DNA from: an uncultured Lutimaribacter sp.
GTDB lineage: Bacteria > Pseudomonadota > Alphaproteobacteria > Rhodobacterales > Rhodobacteraceae
Direction: 5' to 3'
Assembly: GCA_913061505.1 (NCBI GenBank)
Contig: CAJXSO010000017.1
Span: 1-55,768 of the forward strand
Length of the DNA: 55,768 nt
Part shown: positions 53,810 through 55,768 of the stretch, one piece after another
Layout of the letters: each line of letters opens with the position of its first letter
How positions within the stretch are numbered: the stretch's first letter is position 1
Made by a program: the position numbers and the translations under genes
Notes under the pieces: generated by a model
What the model saw: only the letters and a program-made list of their open reading frames with translations
Database searches by the model: none
Told to the model about the DNA's origin: nothing

Positions 53810-54292
53810 ATGCACCAGACCACCACCATACCCACCCGCGGCGCCACGATTGCCTTGCAGGCTGAAACCGCGCTTTTGTGGGTGATCTTGCGGCGTTTGC
53901 TGGGGGCGGCGCTTTTGCTGGCCGCCTTGGGTGCGGTTTTGCTGCCCTGGCCGCTAGAGCTGTGGCAGGTGATGGTGCGCCTCAGCGCGGTGTTTGGCTG
54001 TGTTTTGGTGGCAGCGCCGCTGTTGGACCCGATCAACGATATTTCGGGCGAAGAGTTTTTGCTGGATATGCGCACAGGCCAGCTGCTGCATCGGCGCCAG
54101 CTGCGCAGCGGGCATATGCGCGTTTTGCGCCGTGTGCCTTTGGGCATGGTTGGCGATATCGCGCTAGATCATGGCTATTGCAGCGTTTTGGATTTGCAGG
54201 GCGACATTATTTTGCGGCGCGCGCTGCGTGATGGGCCGGCGTGGCCTGCACAGCCACCGCGCGCAGGCGTGCAACTGGCAAAGATGGCGTAA
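53810..54292 (+). CDS. Small membrane protein, unknown function
   Basis: A 160-residue protein with two hydrophobic helices (about 28-47 and 52-72) and a cytoplasmic or periplasmic basic part after them (residues 85-160, including RRQLRSGHMRVLRR). I recognise no family. It is divergent from rpsF across about 260 bases in which I see no other gene. A small hairpin (CCTGTT/AACAGG, 54326-54345) follows the stop. Confidence 0.6.
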   Translation: MHQTTTIPTRGATIALQAETALLWVILRRLLGAALLLAALGAVLLPWPLELWQVMVRLSAVFGCVLVAAPLLDPINDISGEEFLLDMRTGQLLHRRQLRSGHMRVLRRVPLGMVGDIALDHGYCSVLDLQGDIILRRALRDGPAWPAQPPRAGVQLAKMA

Positions 54293-54427
54293 GCCAGGGC
54301 GCAGTGCGGCAGTTCAATAAGAAAACCTGTTCATTTTCAAACAGGCTATGTGGGTTTCTGTGCAATTGAGAAAAGCAGTGACGTGCACGATCTGTAACGC
54401 ATCTTGATTTAGCAGAGGTATGCACCG

Positions 54428-55009
54428 ATGAACCATTTTCTACGCGCCACCGCCCTTGGGGCCGCTCTTTTCAGCGCCAGTGCCGCACTGGCCGAGGCCG
54501 AAAAATACACGCTAGACGCCAGCCACAGCCAGATCGTTTTCTCGTATGATCACCTGGGCTTTTCCACCACTTGGGGGATGTTCTCGGGGTTTGAGGGCGA
54601 GATCATGTTTGACCAAGCCAACCCTGCCGCCAGCAGCGTTTCGGTGTCTATGCCGGTGAAATCGATGCTGACCGGCTGGGAAGGGCGGTTCCAGCATTTC
54701 ATGTCGAAAGACTTTTTTGACGCCAGCGATGACGAGATGGTCAGCTTTGCCTCGACCGGTATCGAAGTAACCGGCGAAACCACCGCCAAAATCACCGGCG
54801 ATCTGACGCTGAATGGCGTGACCAAGCCCGTGGTGCTGGATGCGGTATTGAACAAAACCGGCGATCACCCGATGGCAAACAAGCCTTGGGCCGGGTTTAG
54901 CGCCACAACCAGCGTGCTGCGCAGCGATTTTGGCCTGGGCATGTTTGCCCCCTATGTCAGCGACGAGGTGGCCATTCAGATCAGCATCGAGGCGATGAAG
55001 GCCGAATAA
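54428..55009 (+). CDS. YceI-family periplasmic protein
   Basis: A 193-residue protein with a Sec signal to residue 22 (SAALA) and a lipocalin-like YceI domain: YTLDASHSQIVFSYDHLGFS, then VSMPVKSMLTGW, FFDASDDEMVSFAST, and ITGDLTLNGVTKPVVLDA. YceI proteins bind long isoprenoid chains such as polyprenyl quinones in the periplasm; the physiological role is unsettled. An upstream AGAGGT lies 5 bases before the ATG. Tail-to-tail with a second YceI-type gene, with a shared terminator between them. Confidence 0.92.
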   Translation: MNHFLRATALGAALFSASAALAEAEKYTLDASHSQIVFSYDHLGFSTTWGMFSGFEGEIMFDQANPAASSVSVSMPVKSMLTGWEGRFQHFMSKDFFDASDDEMVSFASTGIEVTGETTAKITGDLTLNGVTKPVVLDAVLNKTGDHPMANKPWAGFSATTSVLRSDFGLGMFAPYVSDEVAIQISIEAMKAE

Positions 55010-55053
55010 CACCAGCTGTTGGTGGGCCAGCCTTATTGGCTGGCCGCATAAAG

Positions 55054-55089
55054 AAAGGCGCCGCACCCCAAGGGATGCGGCGCCTTTTT
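55054..55089. terminator. Bidirectional terminator between convergent YceI genes
   Basis: AAAGGCGCCGCA and TGCGGCGCCTTT form a 12-bp perfect stem around a 10-base loop, followed by T on the plus strand (CCTTTTTC) and preceded by A-rich sequence (AAAGAAA) that gives T on the minus strand. It can serve both genes. Confidence 0.88.
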
Positions 55090-55116
55090 CGTGTTTTTGC
55101 CAAATCCCGGGTGGCG

Positions 55117-55768
55117 CTATGCGCCGCGCTTGGCTGTCAGGTTGATTTTTACCAAAACGCCAAAGCCCAATTGCCCCTCATCCGAGACACCCGCGCCGAT
55201 GCCAAAATCGCGCCGATCGAGGCGGGTTTCGCCCTGCAGCGTGGCGATATCATCGGTGATAGACAGCTGAAAGGGCAGTGCCACGGGTATTTCTTGCCCC
55301 TTCAGGCGCAAAACCCCGTCAGCCAGATAGCCCGCGTCTGCCGCGCTTAGCGTGGCGCTGAACTGGGCGGTTGGGTGGCTGGTGGCATCAAAGAAATCGG
55401 CGCCCAAGGCCTGGCTGGTTAAACTGCCCAAGCTGAGCGAGGTGATATCGATCTGCACCTCGACGCGGCCCATGTCGGTGGCGGGGGCATCTGGGTTAAA
55501 GGTGATATCGGCCTGCCAGTTTTGGAAATTGCCCCCGACATTGGCGCCAAACTGGCTGATGTCAAAGGCGATGGTGCCAGATTGCACCTGCCATGCATTG
55601 GGCTGGGCTATGGTGCCGGTGCTGGTGGCGTTGGTGATGGCAGGCGCGCTGGCCTGTTCAGTTGGGGCCTGTGCAGTTGGGGCATGTGGGGTGGCCAGAT
55701 AGGTGCCTGCCGCCAAAACCATGGCCCATAGCGCCAGCGCCGCTGCTGCGGGCAGGCGGTGGCTGGGG
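55117..55768 (-). CDS. YceI-domain protein, 5' end beyond the window
   Basis: At least 217 residues; the frame stays open to the right edge. The visible N-terminal part is hydrophobic (about PAAAALALWAMVLAAGTYLA), followed by a proline/alanine/threonine-rich linker and a YceI domain (WQVQSGTIAFDISQFGANVGGNF, then FFDATSHPTAQFSATL, LRLKGQEIPVALPFQL). The ATG at 55722 lies within the hydrophobic segment and would cut it, so the true start is probably outside. The protein could be a signal-anchored YceI or a cytochrome b561-YceI fusion of the kind known in alphaproteobacteria; the window does not decide. Confidence 0.8.
   Translation of the reverse strand, partial: PSHRLPAAAALALWAMVLAAGTYLATPHAPTAQAPTEQASAPAITNATSTGTIAQPNAWQVQSGTIAFDISQFGANVGGNFQNWQADITFNPDAPATDMGRVEVQIDITSLSLGSLTSQALGADFFDATSHPTAQFSATLSAADAGYLADGVLRLKGQEIPVALPFQLSITDDIATLQGETRLDRRDFGIGAGVSDEGQLGFGVLVKINLTAKRGA

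Noticed and set aside
53583-53885. A 100-codon plus-strand frame between rpsF and the small membrane protein
   Set aside because: It overlaps the rpsF leader and the start of the 53810 gene, has a Cys/Arg/Pro-rich composition with no domain, and lacks a ribosome-binding site.
1-55768. Mobile elements, prophage, tRNA genes or integration sites
   Set aside because: I looked for transposase or integrase motifs, terminal repeats and tRNA-like cloverleaf ends and found none. The operon structure and composition look uniform across the window.

Overview
The window looks like a chromosomal stretch of a marine-type Rhodobacteraceae (Roseobacter-group) alphaproteobacterium. The grounds are high G+C, dense overlapping operons, many ABC importers for small nitrogen compounds, a seven-gene demethylation and sarcosine-oxidase operon, and a rpsF-rpsR-rplI block with an extended L9. 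I assigned this from gene content and did not test it. I see no rRNA, tRNA, IS element, prophage or CRISPR array. After correcting start codons, no gene-free stretch reaches 300 bases; the longest are about 25373-25645 and 53550-53809.

Region by region. (1) 32-2163: a DUF3047-like protein, a VOC protein and a LysR regulator. (2) 2314-10439: an amino-acid-type ABC importer (SBP, two permeases, ATPase) runs straight into a class III aminotransferase, a two-subunit CoA-transferase and two M20 hydrolases. I read this as uptake and breakdown of an amino acid whose transamination yields a 3-oxo acid. (3) 10463-18220: a phosphoribosyltransferase and a BtpA-like protein diverge from a LysR gene. A spermidine/putrescine-type importer follows, with a NodB-fold deacetylase and a yeast-type cytosine deaminase, which suggests uptake and salvage of a nucleobase-like compound. 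(4) 18308-23150: a SOUL protein and three C-N hydrolases (YtcJ-type amidohydrolase, amidase, nitrilase). (5) 23291-30334: a trimethylamine-dehydrogenase-family flavoprotein with the substrate-pocket residues of histamine dehydrogenase, a second Pot-type importer and a tandem Lin0512 pair.

(6) 30432-41739, minus strand: an orphan Tat-exported dipeptide-type binding protein, then an operon transcribed DMGDH-like > MttB-like > TetR > soxB > soxD > soxA > soxG. The operon promoter and the orphan binding-protein promoter share an 18-bp palindrome (CTAGACA-N4-TGTC...), so they probably form a small TetR regulon linking uptake of a methylated amine to its demethylation. (7) 41821-47803: a small membrane protein and a third Pot-type importer. 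One of its permeases carries an unusual extracytoplasmic insert with a 24-bp tandem repeat, and the operon ends in an unrecognised gene. (8) 47784-50719: TPR, PHP-domain and pentapeptide-repeat membrane proteins. (9) 50829-53549: core genes tig, rplI, rpsR and rpsF with clear terminators. (10) 53810-55768: a small membrane protein and two convergent YceI-family genes, the last cut by the window edge.

Most genes within an operon overlap by ATGA or TGATG, so translational coupling is the rule here. The three Pot-type importers have different gene orders (D-B-C-A, A-B-C-D, D-A-B-C), so they are separate acquisitions or old paralogs rather than recent copies.
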